Shown here: positions 1-7,967 of the stretch, one piece after another
Numbering within the stretch: position 1 is the first letter of the stretch
Layout of the letters: each line of letters starts with the position of its first letter
Assembly (NCBI GenBank): GCA_022842465.1
Contig: JALHPN010000047.1
Coordinates: 1-45,796 of the forward strand
DNA from: Polyangiaceae bacterium
GTDB lineage: Bacteria > Myxococcota_A > Polyangia > Polyangiales > Polyangiaceae
Reading direction: 5' to 3'
Length of the DNA stretch: 45,796 nt
Translations under genes and position numbers: made by a program
Notes under the pieces: generated by a model
Databases searched by the model: none
Seen by the model: the letters and a program-made list of their open reading frames with translations, nothing else
What the model was told of the DNA's origin: nothing

Positions 1-606
1 GTCGCGCGCCTCTTGGAGGTTGGCGAGGCCCTCGGCGTGAGCGGGGCCGAGCTCCTCGGGCGCGCCTCGCAGGCGCGGCGGGCGGCCGCGTCGAAGGCGC
101 GCGCGGTCCTCGCCCTCGTCGGCCTCCGCGGCGCGGGGAAGAGCACCGTCGGGGCGCGCGTCGCCGAAGCCCTCGGCGTCCCGTTCGTGGAGCTCGACGA
201 GCTCATCGTGCGCGAGGCGCAGATGACGCTCCCGTCGATCTTCGAGATCCACGGCGAGCGCTACTACCGCAGCATCGAGCGCGAGGTGCTCCGGCGCCTC
301 CTCGAGGAGGGGAAGCCGCTCGTCGTCGCGACGGGAGGGTCCATCGTCACCGACGCCGAGACGTGGTCGCTCCTCCGCGCGCGCGCGCGGACGATCTGGC
401 TCGAGGCGAAGCCGGAAGATCACTGGAACCGCGTCGTCGCCCAGGGCGACGTCCGCCCGATGCGCGGCCGCCCGCGCGCGATGAACGAGCTCCGGCAGCT
501 CCTCGGCGCCCGCGCCCCCCTCTATGCGCAGGCGGACGTCGTGATCGACACGTCGACGCACGGGCTCGACGGCGTCGTCCACGACGTCCTCGCGTCCTCG
601 CGCTGA
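1..606 (+). CDS. boxR: BoxR-type regulator, 5' end truncated by window edge
   Basis: The frame is open from base 1, so the gene starts left of the window and only its C-terminal 201 codons are seen. The first ~20 residues (LLEVGEALGVSGAELL) look like the end of an XRE-type helix-turn-helix. They are followed by a shikimate-kinase-like domain: P-loop GLRGAGKST near visible residues 41-49, VELDELI, and VATGGSIV. An HTH joined to a shikimate-kinase-like module is the known architecture of BoxR, which senses benzoyl-CoA and controls aerobic benzoate (box) genes. Shikimate kinase proper has no HTH, so a biosynthetic kinase is less likely. The BoxD-like dehydrogenase at 4841 supports the assignment. 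Its target promoters are not visible here. Confidence 0.8.
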   Translation, partial: VARLLEVGEALGVSGAELLGRASQARRAAASKARAVLALVGLRGAGKSTVGARVAEALGVPFVELDELIVREAQMTLPSIFEIHGERYYRSIEREVLRRLLEEGKPLVVATGGSIVTDAETWSLLRARARTIWLEAKPEDHWNRVVAQGDVRPMRGRPRAMNELRQLLGARAPLYAQADVVIDTSTHGLDGVVHDVLASSR

Positions 607-966
607 CTACGTGCAGGAGCCCGCGGCCTTCATCGTCGAGAGCCCGCTCTTGCAGGCGTCCTCCGTCTGCGCGGACGTCGCGCCCTGCTCCTTCGCCTTC
701 CCGAGCTGATCCTGGGTCGCCTTGCACGAGCTCGCGAAGGCCGGCTGCGCGCTCGCGATCTCCTCGCAGCACGCGACGTAGGCCTCGCACTGCGGCCCGA
801 GCCCGCTCGACGTGGTCTCGTCGGACCCGCTCGAGCCGCCGTCGGCGGGCGCGGTCGACGACGTCGACGAGGTCGGCTTGTCGTCGTCGTCCGCGGCGCA
901 CGCGACGAGCGAGAGGGAGACGAGCGAGACGAACGAGACGACGAGCGACTTTCCACAGATGATCAT
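607..966 (-). CDS. Small secreted lipoprotein
   Basis: This 119-residue protein has a signal peptide ending in a lipobox (SLVAC, Cys near residue 23), followed by an acidic, Ser/Thr/Gly-rich spacer and a short domain with five cysteines (QCEAYVACCEEIA, SCKATQ, DACKSG, and a C-terminal SCT). The start at 966 is set by a strong ribosome binding site: the minus strand reads AAGGAGG eight bases upstream. A longer frame in the same phase, reaching to 1479, overlaps the neighbouring gene and has no lipoprotein signal at its front. Cys-rich short lipoproteins of this form are common in myxobacteria. No function can be assigned. It ends directly against the stop of the regulator on the other strand. 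Confidence 0.8.
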   Translation of the reverse strand: MIICGKSLVVSFVSLVSLSLVACAADDDDKPTSSTSSTAPADGGSSGSDETTSSGLGPQCEAYVACCEEIASAQPAFASSCKATQDQLGKAKEQGATSAQTEDACKSGLSTMKAAGSCT

Positions 967-974
967 GAGAACGA

Positions 975-980
975 CCTCCT
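975..980 (-). promoter_or_regulatory. Strong Shine-Dalgarno site
   Basis: The minus strand reads AGGAGG (within AAGGAGG), eight bases before the ATG at 966. It is one of the few canonical ribosome binding sites in the window and decides the start of the small lipoprotein. Confidence 0.75.
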
Positions 981-1027
981 TGGTCGTCCCCGAGAGCCTC
1001 TTGCCACGCGCTCGTCGCAAGAATTCG

Positions 1028-2251
1028 TCAGCTCGCGCGGGGGCGCGCCAGCTCGCCTTCCTCCTCGAGATGAGCGAGCGACTCGGCGTGCTCGATCGCG
1101 AGGCGCACCCGCTCCTCGGCCGGCTCTCTCTGCCCGAGCGCCTCGATCGCCACGCGGAGCGACGGAGCCGCGGTGCGGGCGGCGACGGCGGCGAGCCTCG
1201 CGCGGGTGTCGAGATCGTCCGCCTTGGCATCGAGCGCGATGGCCGCGCCGGCGCGGGCGGAGGAGTCGCTCGTCGGATCCTCCAGGATCTCCCACAGCCG
1301 CTCGCGCGGGATCGCGGCCAGCCGGTAGCCGCCCGCGTCCTGCATCCCGAGCGCCCGCATCGCCGCGAGCCACTCGGCGACGCTGCGTCCCCCGCGCGCG
1401 AGGAGCGCCTCCTCGTGACCCCGCTCCACCTCGCGATGACGCTCGATTCCGGCCTCGATACGGGAGAGGAGGGCGTCACGCTCGACGTCGCGCGCGCCGT
1501 CGTTCTGCGTGAGGCGGATGTCGTGGGTGCGCCCGAACGCGCGGAGGACGACGCCGAGGCTCGAGCCCTCGACGTGCTCGATCGCGCGGAAGGGGAAGAA
1601 GCGGGCCGAGCCGAGCCACCGCACGAGCACGCCGTCGGCCGCGACCTCGACGACCTGGGGCATCACGAGCGGCAAGGCGATGAGCGCGTACAGCCCGGCG
1701 AGGACGAGCACGCCCCACGGGGGCACGAAGCGGACCACGTTGAAGAGGAACCACGGCGACGTGGTGAGGAGGAGCGTGAGCCAGCGGATGTGGACGGCCC
1801 ACGGCGGCAGCGCCCGGATCCGCACGAGGTCGTCCGGGTGGCCGAGCCCGAGAGCGCCCACGATCGCGTCCGCCTGGGCACGCGAGGTGGTGAAGACGGA
1901 GCACGAGCGGAAGGGGCGGCCGGTCTCGAGGTGGACGACCGTAGAGCCCTCGTCGACCTCCGACACGAGGACACCCTGGATGTCACGGCGCGCGACCGCG
2001 AGCGCGCCGTCGACGTGGAGGCCCGCCCCGTCGGCCCGGACGCGGCGGGCGCGCTTGCCACCGCGGCTGGGCCGGCGGAGCGACGTGGCGACGGCCATCC
2101 CGGCGAAGAGGGCGAAGACGGCGAGGAGGCCCGGCGTCTGGAAGGCGCCGCTCGCGATGGCCCAGCCGATGGCGGAAGCGCCGATCAGCGCGATGGCGAG
2201 CGTCCGCGTGGGCCGCCGTCGTCCGAGCTTGAGATCCGCCTCGAACGCCAT
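1028..2251 (-). CDS. PH-like membrane protein, hypothetical
   Basis: A 407-residue protein with two N-terminal membrane segments (about residues 17-35 and 40-57), a soluble stretch with the beta-rich look of a bacterial PH domain (DGAGLHVDGALAVARRDIQ), a second membrane pair (about 158-205), a second PH-like stretch (ADGVLVRWLGSARFFPFRAIEHVEG) and an alanine-rich helical C-terminus. No catalytic motif is seen. The layout resembles myxobacterial membrane proteins with PH domains, whose role is unknown. There is no Shine-Dalgarno sequence at the ATG; TACGCT lies six bases upstream (2258-2263), which suggests a leaderless transcript. Confidence 0.75.
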   Translation of the reverse strand: MAFEADLKLGRRRPTRTLAIALIGASAIGWAIASGAFQTPGLLAVFALFAGMAVATSLRRPSRGGKRARRVRADGAGLHVDGALAVARRDIQGVLVSEVDEGSTVVHLETGRPFRSCSVFTTSRAQADAIVGALGLGHPDDLVRIRALPPWAVHIRWLTLLLTTSPWFLFNVVRFVPPWGVLVLAGLYALIALPLVMPQVVEVAADGVLVRWLGSARFFPFRAIEHVEGSSLGVVLRAFGRTHDIRLTQNDGARDVERDALLSRIEAGIERHREVERGHEEALLARGGRSVAEWLAAMRALGMQDAGGYRLAAIPRERLWEILEDPTSDSSARAGAAIALDAKADDLDTRARLAAVAARTAAPSLRVAIEALGQREPAEERVRLAIEHAESLAHLEEEGELARPRAS

Positions 2252-2257
2252 GACGAC

Positions 2258-2263
2258 AGCGTA
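2258..2263 (-). promoter_or_regulatory. Candidate leaderless -10 element (TACGCT)
   Basis: TACGCT on the minus strand ends six bases before the ATG at 2251. A -10 box here would start transcription at or next to the start codon. No -35 match is evident. Confidence 0.4.
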
Positions 2264-2317
2264 GCGCGCGCCACGTCGCGCCGCAGGCGCCGAGGATGCG
2301 CCCGCGTACGGTCGAGC

Positions 2318-3886
2318 TCAGTCCTCTCGCTTCGGGTACCGGAGCGGCTCGCGCCACTCGACGACCATGTTGTCGTCGGTGATGACGCGCGAGCCTGCCG
2401 CGAGGGTGCGCGGCACGACCGTCGCCGCGTACTCGAGGTCGTTGTAGCCGAGGAGCGCGTCGTAGATGACGGCGTGGCGCGGGATCGTCCGATCGAGGAT
2501 CGGCGCGCCGTCGATCGTCATCGTGTCGAGCACGGTCTTCCAGCGGGGGCGGTCGAAGTGGAGCCCGGGATCGTCCGACACGAGCGCGAAGTTCGCCACG
2601 CGGAGGAAGCTCGGGAAGGAGCGCGCCGCCGTGAGCTGCACGTCGTAGGAGTCCGTGGTGTTGAAGTAGAAGATGCCGCCCGGCCGGAGGTGACGGCGCG
2701 CGATGTCCATGAACTCCGTCGAGAGGATGTTCGTCGCGTGGCCGCGCCAGTGGAGCGTCGTGTTCATGACGACGACGTCGAAGCAGTCGTCGTGCGCCTG
2801 CATCCAGCGGCGCCCGTCGTCGAAGACGATCGACACCTTGGGGTTCGTGAGCAGGCTCCGCACCTCGGGGTGGCGCGCGATCACCTCCAGGTAGCCAGGG
2901 TTGATCTCGATGATCGTCATGCGCTCGACGCCAGGAAGGTTCAGGACGACCTGGGCCCAGGAGCCCGAGGCGAGCCCGACCATGAGCACCTCGCGCGGGG
3001 CGGGATGGAAGCCGCCGAGCACGTAGGCGCGGAGGATCCCGTTCTTGTCGTTCTCGTCGAGCCTGACGTTGACGACGCCGTCGTACGCGCCACCGCCGTA
3101 GACCGTCCCGTCCTGTCCGACGAAGATGACGCCTGACTTCGTCTCGACGATCTGCTGGAACGGCGTCGCCGGATCGTACTCCCACTTGTAGACGAGGCGC
3201 TCCCAGAGCCCGGCGTGGAGGCGCGGCGCGAGGACGACGACGAGGGCGGCGAGGGCCGCGAGCGCCCCGTGGAAGCGGAGGGCCTGGCGCCGCGGCGCGC
3301 CGCTCGCCACGACGAGGCCCGCGGCGAGGGCGAAGCCGAGGAGCGCGAGGAGCGTTTGGATCGAGACGAGTCGGAGGCGGTCCATGAGCACGAAGCCCGT
3401 GAGGAGGCTCCCTGCCGCCGATCCGATGATGTTTGCAAGGTACACGTAGGAGAGCTTCTGGCCGGCGCGGTCCGACGCCGGGACACCGAAGTGGCAGAGG
3501 AGCGGGAGCACGGCCCCGAGGAAGCCTGCCGCCACGGCGACCGCGAGGAGCCCCGCGCGGACGTCGGTCGTCGCCGCCGTCCACGCGCACACGGGAGCGA
3601 CGAACATCGCGAGCACGTTCGCTATCGCGACGAAGCCAGCGAGGCGCGCGAGGGCCCGGGGGTCGCCGCCGCTCTCGTCCTTGCACGCGCGGCCCGCGCC
3701 CCACGAGCCGAAGGCGATGCCGAAGAGGTACGCGGCGAGGAGGAGGCCGAACGTCGCCGCCGTCCCCCGCGTCATGACGGAGAGGACGCGGTACCAGACG
3801 ATCTCGTACGAGAGCGCGACGAAGCCGGAGACGGCGGAGGCGACGATCGCGATCCGGAGACGCGCCTGTTCCCGGGAGCCAGTCAC
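2318..3886 (-). CDS. Membrane-bound spermidine-synthase-like protein
   Basis: A 522-residue protein. Residues 10-220 form about seven hydrophobic segments. Residues 240-515 form a Rossmann methyltransferase fold like spermidine synthase, with the SAM-binding loop as VGLASGSWAQ (~303-312), the acidic residue ending strand 2 in IIEIN (~325-329), and FDDGRRW (~355-361). In true aminopropyltransferases a catalytic Asp sits after strand 4; here that place reads VVVMNTTLHW (~371-380), so spermidine synthesis looks unlikely. Fused membrane/spermidine-synthase-like proteins are widespread in Proteobacteria and mostly uncharacterised. The start is GTG at 3886 and no ribosome binding site is seen. It could be a methyltransferase of unknown substrate. 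Confidence 0.8.
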   Translation of the reverse strand: MTGSREQARLRIAIVASAVSGFVALSYEIVWYRVLSVMTRGTAATFGLLLAAYLFGIAFGSWGAGRACKDESGGDPRALARLAGFVAIANVLAMFVAPVCAWTAATTDVRAGLLAVAVAAGFLGAVLPLLCHFGVPASDRAGQKLSYVYLANIIGSAAGSLLTGFVLMDRLRLVSIQTLLALLGFALAAGLVVASGAPRRQALRFHGALAALAALVVVLAPRLHAGLWERLVYKWEYDPATPFQQIVETKSGVIFVGQDGTVYGGGAYDGVVNVRLDENDKNGILRAYVLGGFHPAPREVLMVGLASGSWAQVVLNLPGVERMTIIEINPGYLEVIARHPEVRSLLTNPKVSIVFDDGRRWMQAHDDCFDVVVMNTTLHWRGHATNILSTEFMDIARRHLRPGGIFYFNTTDSYDVQLTAARSFPSFLRVANFALVSDDPGLHFDRPRWKTVLDTMTIDGAPILDRTIPRHAVIYDALLGYNDLEYAATVVPRTLAAGSRVITDDNMVVEWREPLRYPKRED

Positions 3887-3941
3887 GCGCGGAGCATCGG
3901 CGAGCGCGACGGGGAGGTCAATTCGTGATCAGATGTGATCC

Positions 3942-4805
3942 TTGGACCTCGACGACGTCTCCTCGCGCGTTCCGCTCGACGCGCCGGGCGTCCCGTCGCC
4001 CGAGGCCGTCCGCTTCCTCCGTTCGTTCGTGCTGCCGTTCGTGCGCGTGATGTGGCGGCCCACGCTCGAGGGGCTCGAGAACCTGCCGGCGTCGGGCCCC
4101 TATCTGCTCGTCGCGAACCACTCCGGCGCGATGTCGATCGCGGAGCTCTTGTCGGTGGCTTCGCTCTGGGCAGACGCCTTCGACGGCGCGCGCCCGCTGG
4201 CGGGGTTCGCGCACCCCTTCTCGTTCGTGCTCCCGCCGATCCGGCGGATGATGAGCCACGTCGGCGCCGTCCCGTCGTCGTACGAGGCGGGCAGAGCCAC
4301 GCTCGCGGCGGGCGTTCCGCTCCTCGTCTTTCCAGGCGGGGATCACGAGGCAGGGCGCCCCCTCTGGCACGCGAACACGGTCGACTTCGGAGGGCGGGTC
4401 GGGTTCCTGAAGCTCGCGCGGCAGGCCGGCGTGCCGATCGTCCCGATGGGGATCCGCGGCAGTCACTTCACGGCGCCGGTCCTCCTCCAGTCGAGGCTCC
4501 TGGCGTCGCTCTTCGTCCTGCCGCGCGCCTTCGGCGTGAAGCGCTACCCGTTGACGGCGCTCGCCGTCCTGGGCGCCCTCGCGATCTTGCGTAGGCTCCG
4601 GGCTCACGGAGCCGTCGGATGGGCGGCTGCGGCGGGCTGGCTCGCGTCGCCGCTGGCGCTCGTCCCCTGGGTGCCGTGGACGATCCGCTTCCGCATCGGC
4701 GCGCCGCTCGCACGTGAAGAGCTCGATGCCCTGCCGCTCGACGCGGCGCGTAGGCGCGTCGAAGCGGCGGTCCAGGCGCTCGTCGCGCGCCGAGGAGGCC
4801 CGTGA
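3942..4805 (+). CDS. PlsC-like lysophospholipid acyltransferase family protein
   Basis: A 287-residue protein of the 1-acylglycerol-3-phosphate acyltransferase superfamily, which transfers acyl groups to lysolipids or related acceptors at the inner membrane. Block I is [12 protein letters not shown] (His60; the usual Asp of HX4D is not in register, and Glu68 lies slightly later). Block III appears as [11 protein letters not shown] (~129-139), close to the FPGG form of acyltransferases related to diacylglycerol acyltransferase. IVPMGIRGS matches block IV. A hydrophobic stretch lies near 195-235. The start is TTG at 3942 because an in-frame ATG at 3933 is followed at once by a stop; a later in-frame start is possible. 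The stop overlaps the GTG at 4802, but the next gene more likely starts at 4841. Confidence 0.8.
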   Translation: MDLDDVSSRVPLDAPGVPSPEAVRFLRSFVLPFVRVMWRPTLEGLENLPASGPYLLVANHSGAMSIAELLSVASLWADAFDGARPLAGFAHPFSFVLPPIRRMMSHVGAVPSSYEAGRATLAAGVPLLVFPGGDHEAGRPLWHANTVDFGGRVGFLKLARQAGVPIVPMGIRGSHFTAPVLLQSRLLASLFVLPRAFGVKRYPLTALAVLGALAILRRLRAHGAVGWAAAAGWLASPLALVPWVPWTIRFRIGAPLAREELDALPLDAARRRVEAAVQALVARRGGP

Positions 4806-4840
4806 TAAGAGGCTCCCGCAGCACGCGAGGAGAAGCGGAG

Positions 4841-6397
4841 ATGATCGAGCTCGGTAGCTACGTCGGGGGCAAGTGGGTCCGGGGCAAGGGGAAGGCGGCG
4901 ACGCTGGTGAACCCCGCGACGGAGGAGGCGCTCGCGACGACGTCCACCGAGGGCCTCGACTTCGCCGGCGCGCTCGCGTTCGCGCGGGAGAAGGGCGGCC
5001 CCGCCCTCCGCGCGATGACGTTCACGCAGCGCGGCGAGATGCTCCGCGCGATGTCGAAGGCGATCCACGGAAAGCGCGACGAGCTCCTCTCCATGGCGCA
5101 GGCGAACGGCGGCAACACCCGTGGCGACGCGAAGTTCGACGTCGACGGCGCGATCGGCACCCTCGCCGCGTACGCCGACCTCGCGCCCGAGCTCGGCGAC
5201 GGCCACGTCCTCCCCGACGGCGACGCGGTGCAGCTCGGCCGGAGCGCGCGCCTCTTCGGCCAGCACGTGTGGACGCCGCGCGAGGGCGTCGCCGTGCACG
5301 TGAACGCGTTCAACTTCCCGGCGTGGGGCCTCGCGGAGAAGGCGGCGACCGCGCTCCTCGCCGGCATGCCCGTCGTCTCGAAGCCGGCGACGAGCACCGC
5401 GCTCGTCACTCATCGGATGACGGAGATCCTCGTCGAGGCGAGCGCGATGCCCGAGGGGGCGCTCTCGCTCGTCTGCGGCAGCGCCGGCGACATGCTCGAT
5501 CTCCTCGGCGGGCAGGACGTCATCGCGTTCACTGGCTCGAGCGTCACCGCCGCGACGCTCCGCGCCGGCCCTAGCGTCGTCACGCGGGCGACGAAGATCA
5601 ACGTCGAGGCCGACAGCTTGAACGGCGCCGTCCTCGGCCCCGACGTCGAGACGGGCTCGGACGTGATGAACCTCTTCGTGGGCGACGTGGTCCGCGAGAT
5701 GACGCAGAAGACGGGGCAGAAGTGCACCGCCATCCGTCGCATCTACGTGCCTCGCGCGCAGGTCGCCGCCGTCCTCGAGCTCCTCTCGGAGCGCCTCGCG
5801 GCCGTGAAGGTCGGCGATCCGACGCAAGAGGGCGTGACGATGGGACCCGTCGCGACGGCGCAGCAGCTCCGCGACGTGTGCGCGGGGATCGAGAAGCTCA
5901 CGAGCGCGGCGAAGATCGTCCTCGGCTCCTCGTCGCGCGTGGAAGGCCTGGGCGCGCCGGCAGGGAAGGGGTACTTCGTCACGCCGACGCTCCTCCACGC
6001 CGCCGAGCCGCGCTCGGGCGACGCCGTCCACGAGCACGAGGTCTTCGGGCCCGTCGCGACCGTGATGCCCTACGACGACGTCGCGTCGCTCGTCCGCCTC
6101 GTCGCCGCCGGCGGCGGTGGCCTCGTCACGAGCGTGTACTCGGACGACAAGGACTTCCTCCGCGGCGTCGTCCTCGGGATCGGCCCCCACCACGGCCGCG
6201 TCATGATCGGCTCGAGCAAGGTGGCGGGGCAGTCCCTGCCTCCGGGCATGGCGCTCCCGCAGCTGCTCCACGGCGGCCCCGGCCGCGCCGGCGGCGGCGA
6301 GGAGCTCGGCGGTCGACGCGGCATGGCTCTCTACATGCAGCGGACGGCGCTCCAGGGCGACCGCGCGCTCCTCGAGATGCTCGCCGGGAGGAAGTAG
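4841..6397 (+). CDS. boxD: BoxD-type aldehyde dehydrogenase (3,4-dehydroadipyl-CoA semialdehyde dehydrogenase)
   Basis: A 518-residue aldehyde dehydrogenase of the BoxD / PaaZ N-domain group. BoxD oxidises 3,4-dehydroadipyl-CoA semialdehyde to the acid with NADP+, after BoxAB epoxidation and BoxC ring opening of benzoyl-CoA. Visible residues are Asn158 in NAFNFPAWG, Lys181 in SKPAT, the cofactor loop FTGSS (~230-234), general base Glu256 in NVEADSLN, and nucleophile Cys295 in GQKCTAIRR. The start at 4841 is supported by GAGGAG at 4827-4832; the GTG at 4802 would add 13 unconserved-looking residues. PaaZ carries an extra hydratase domain, absent here, so this is not full PaaZ. The BoxR-like gene at the left edge strengthens the BoxD reading. 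Confidence 0.85.
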   Translation: MIELGSYVGGKWVRGKGKAATLVNPATEEALATTSTEGLDFAGALAFAREKGGPALRAMTFTQRGEMLRAMSKAIHGKRDELLSMAQANGGNTRGDAKFDVDGAIGTLAAYADLAPELGDGHVLPDGDAVQLGRSARLFGQHVWTPREGVAVHVNAFNFPAWGLAEKAATALLAGMPVVSKPATSTALVTHRMTEILVEASAMPEGALSLVCGSAGDMLDLLGGQDVIAFTGSSVTAATLRAGPSVVTRATKINVEADSLNGAVLGPDVETGSDVMNLFVGDVVREMTQKTGQKCTAIRRIYVPRAQVAAVLELLSERLAAVKVGDPTQEGVTMGPVATAQQLRDVCAGIEKLTSAAKIVLGSSSRVEGLGAPAGKGYFVTPTLLHAAEPRSGDAVHEHEVFGPVATVMPYDDVASLVRLVAAGGGGLVTSVYSDDKDFLRGVVLGIGPHHGRVMIGSSKVAGQSLPPGMALPQLLHGGPGRAGGGEELGGRRGMALYMQRTALQGDRALLEMLAGRK

Positions 6398-6416
6398 CCC
6401 GCGCGGGCAGGTCCGC

Positions 6417-7193
6417 TCACGCTCGCCGTGGCCTCGAGCGCACCTCGACGAGCTTGCGCGGATCGAACGTCGCGTTCTCGTCGAGCCGAACATATCCGAA
6501 CGGATTGCACACGATGCGCGTCGGCCCGACCATCGTGTCGACGCTCTCGTGCGTGTGCCCGTGGATCCACAGCGCAGGCGCGCGTTCGCGGAGGAGCTGC
6601 TCGACGTCGCACACGAAGAAGGCGTTCAGGGGGCTCCCTCTCCAGCGCGGCGCGACGCTCGCGAACGTCGGCAGGTGATGGGTCACGACGACGTCGCCCC
6701 GTCGGAGCTCCGTGGCGAGGAAGCGAAGCGCCCTCGCATTCTCTTCGTACACCCAGCTCTCGAAGTCGGAGATCGCCGCGAAGTCGTGCATGTGCTGACG
6801 CAAGCGCGCCACATCGGGAGGACGACGAAACCAGAGCGGCGCCCCGAGGAAGCGAACGCCAGCGATCCGTGCGCTACCGCAGTCGAGAGCCGTGAGCTGC
6901 GCGTGCGCACGCATCGCGCGCGCGACGCACTCGTGGACCTGCTCTCGCGACGCCCCGTAGTGCTCGTGGTTTCCCGCGACGTACACGATCGGCGTGTCGC
7001 CGAGCGCGCCGCAGAGCAGATCGAGCGCATCCCCGAGCACGTCGGCCGGAGCGAGGTCGCCCGCGACCACGACGACATCGACTCCGCTCCCATCGAGGGC
7101 GCGTGCGAACGAGCGACCGTGGTCCCGGTGATGCTCGAAGTGCAGGTCCGAGAGGACGAGGATGCGGGTCCGCTCCTCGTCTCCGACCGTCAC
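6417..7193 (-). CDS. Calcineurin-like metallophosphoesterase
   Basis: A 258-residue metallophosphoesterase. The metal ligands appear in family order: SDLHFEHH (block I, DxH), VVVAGDLAP (block II, GDxx), GNHEHYG (block III, GNHE), VVTHHLP (block IV) and IHGHTHES (block V, GHxH). The enzyme should hydrolyse a phosphoester with two metal ions; the substrate is unknown. The GTG start at 7191-7193 overlaps the TGA of the nucleotidyltransferase (GTGA), a sign of translational coupling; a longer frame to 7355 only overlaps that gene. It is the last gene of a three-gene operon and converges on boxD with a 19-base gap. The context suggests a role tied to the nucleotidyltransferase, possibly reversing its modification, but this is inference. 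Confidence 0.85.
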   Translation of the reverse strand: MTVGDEERTRILVLSDLHFEHHRDHGRSFARALDGSGVDVVVVAGDLAPADVLGDALDLLCGALGDTPIVYVAGNHEHYGASREQVHECVARAMRAHAQLTALDCGSARIAGVRFLGAPLWFRRPPDVARLRQHMHDFAAISDFESWVYEENARALRFLATELRRGDVVVTHHLPTFASVAPRWRGSPLNAFFVCDVEQLLRERAPALWIHGHTHESVDTMVGPTRIVCNPFGYVRLDENATFDPRKLVEVRSRPRRA

Positions 7194-7681
7194 CGAGCGC
7201 CTCGTCGGCCTCGCGGGGCGAGGTGCTCGATGTCGTCCAGGTCCTTGTGGCGCGCCGCGTCCCGCTTGCTCTGGACGAGGTCGGCGAGCCCGATGATCGG
7301 GAGCGCGACGTCGCGGCGTCCGATCCGAAGCGACTCGCGGACCCGCCTGCGCCACGCGCGCGTGAAGTCGACGCTGCCGAGAGAGCTCAGGAGGTCGACC
7401 CGGTTCGGGGGGCGGCCGAACTGGACGACGATCTCCGCCTCCGCGAGGTCGTCGGGCGAGGACACGCTCGGGACGTCACCGGCCCAGAACTCCCGGAGCG
7501 CGGCGAACAGCCGGCGCGCATTCGCGGGAGTGCGGTCGTAGAAGAAGTCGACGTCGGCGGTCAGCCGCGCGTAGCCGTGATGGATCACGGCCTCGCCGCC
7601 CACGAGCAGATACCGGACCCGATGATCGGCGAAGAGCCGAACCAGGAGCTGGATGTCTCGGGAGAGGTGCTCACCCGTCAT
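7190..7681 (-). CDS. MNT-fold nucleotidyltransferase (AbiEii/DUF6036-like)
   Basis: A 163-residue protein of the DNA polymerase beta-like nucleotidyltransferase superfamily. It shows RYLLVGGEAVIHHGY (the GG/S loop), then TADVDFFYD (the DxD metal-binding pair), and later EIVVQFG and VDLLSS, which may carry the third acidic residue. Proteins of this type resemble AbiEii and DUF6036, some of which are toxins that modify tRNA or proteins with nucleotides. The ATG at 7679-7681 overlaps the TGA of the small upstream gene (ATGA), and its own stop overlaps the next start. The longer frame to 8074 is antisense to the histidine kinase and rejected. A toxin role is plausible but unproven. Confidence 0.78.
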   Translation of the reverse strand: MTGEHLSRDIQLLVRLFADHRVRYLLVGGEAVIHHGYARLTADVDFFYDRTPANARRLFAALREFWAGDVPSVSSPDDLAEAEIVVQFGRPPNRVDLLSSLGSVDFTRAWRRRVRESLRIGRRDVALPIIGLADLVQSKRDAARHKDLDDIEHLAPRGRRGAR

Positions 7682-7887
7682 CGACGGCGGTGGCTCCGGA
7701 CGCGTCGACGAAGCCCCGCCACGGCATCGCGAACGTCGGGGCAGTCGCGACCGAAGACGCGCTCGCGCAGAGCCTTCGCGACGAGCCGACGCTCGTCCGG
7801 CGTCATCGCGCGCATCTGGGCGAGGTCCCAGGCGTCGGCCTCCTCGAACGTCCTGGCCCGATGCGCGACGCGTTCCATCGGCCACAT
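7678..7887 (-). CDS. Small basic protein, possible antitoxin partner
   Basis: A 69-residue protein, or 66 residues if the second ATG at 7878 is used. It contains MERVAHRARTFEEADAWD, then MTPDERRLVAKALRERVFG and a basic C-terminus (RRRVRSHRRR). Similar small proteins often lie directly before MNT-type nucleotidyltransferases, here joined by an ATGA overlap. By position it could be the antitoxin or cognate partner of the nucleotidyltransferase. No DNA-binding motif is obvious. No clear Shine-Dalgarno sequence precedes either start. Family membership is a recollection of pattern, not a search result. Confidence 0.65.
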   Translation of the reverse strand: MWPMERVAHRARTFEEADAWDLAQMRAMTPDERRLVAKALRERVFGRDCPDVRDAVAGLRRRVRSHRRR

Positions 7888-7954
7888 TCTGACGGGGCAA
7901 CGGCGCCGCCTCAAGGGGGGCCATCGATCCAAGGCACGACACGCGCATCGCGCG

Positions 7955-7960
7955 TACCAT
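7955..7960 (+). promoter_or_regulatory. Candidate leaderless -10 element (TACCAT)
   Basis: TACCAT ends seven bases before the GTG at 7968, in the 80-base divergent gap between the nucleotidyltransferase operon and the histidine kinase. No Shine-Dalgarno sequence is present. Confidence 0.4.
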
Positions 7961-7967
7961 CGTTCCC

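Noticed and set aside
994..1023. Six-base inverted repeat TCTTGC/GCAAGA between two minus-strand genes
   Set aside because: Short stem with a 12-base loop and no T-run; not convincing as a terminator or operator.
812..3136. 774-codon plus-strand frame across three minus-strand genes
   Set aside because: Low-complexity Arg/Glu/Asp-rich translation, no motif; the minus strand holds recognisable proteins with signal and membrane segments.
4802..4840. GTG start for the BoxD-type gene overlapping the acyltransferase stop
   Set aside because: ATG at 4841 has GAGGAG upstream and gives the N-terminus expected for the family; the extra 13 residues look unconserved.
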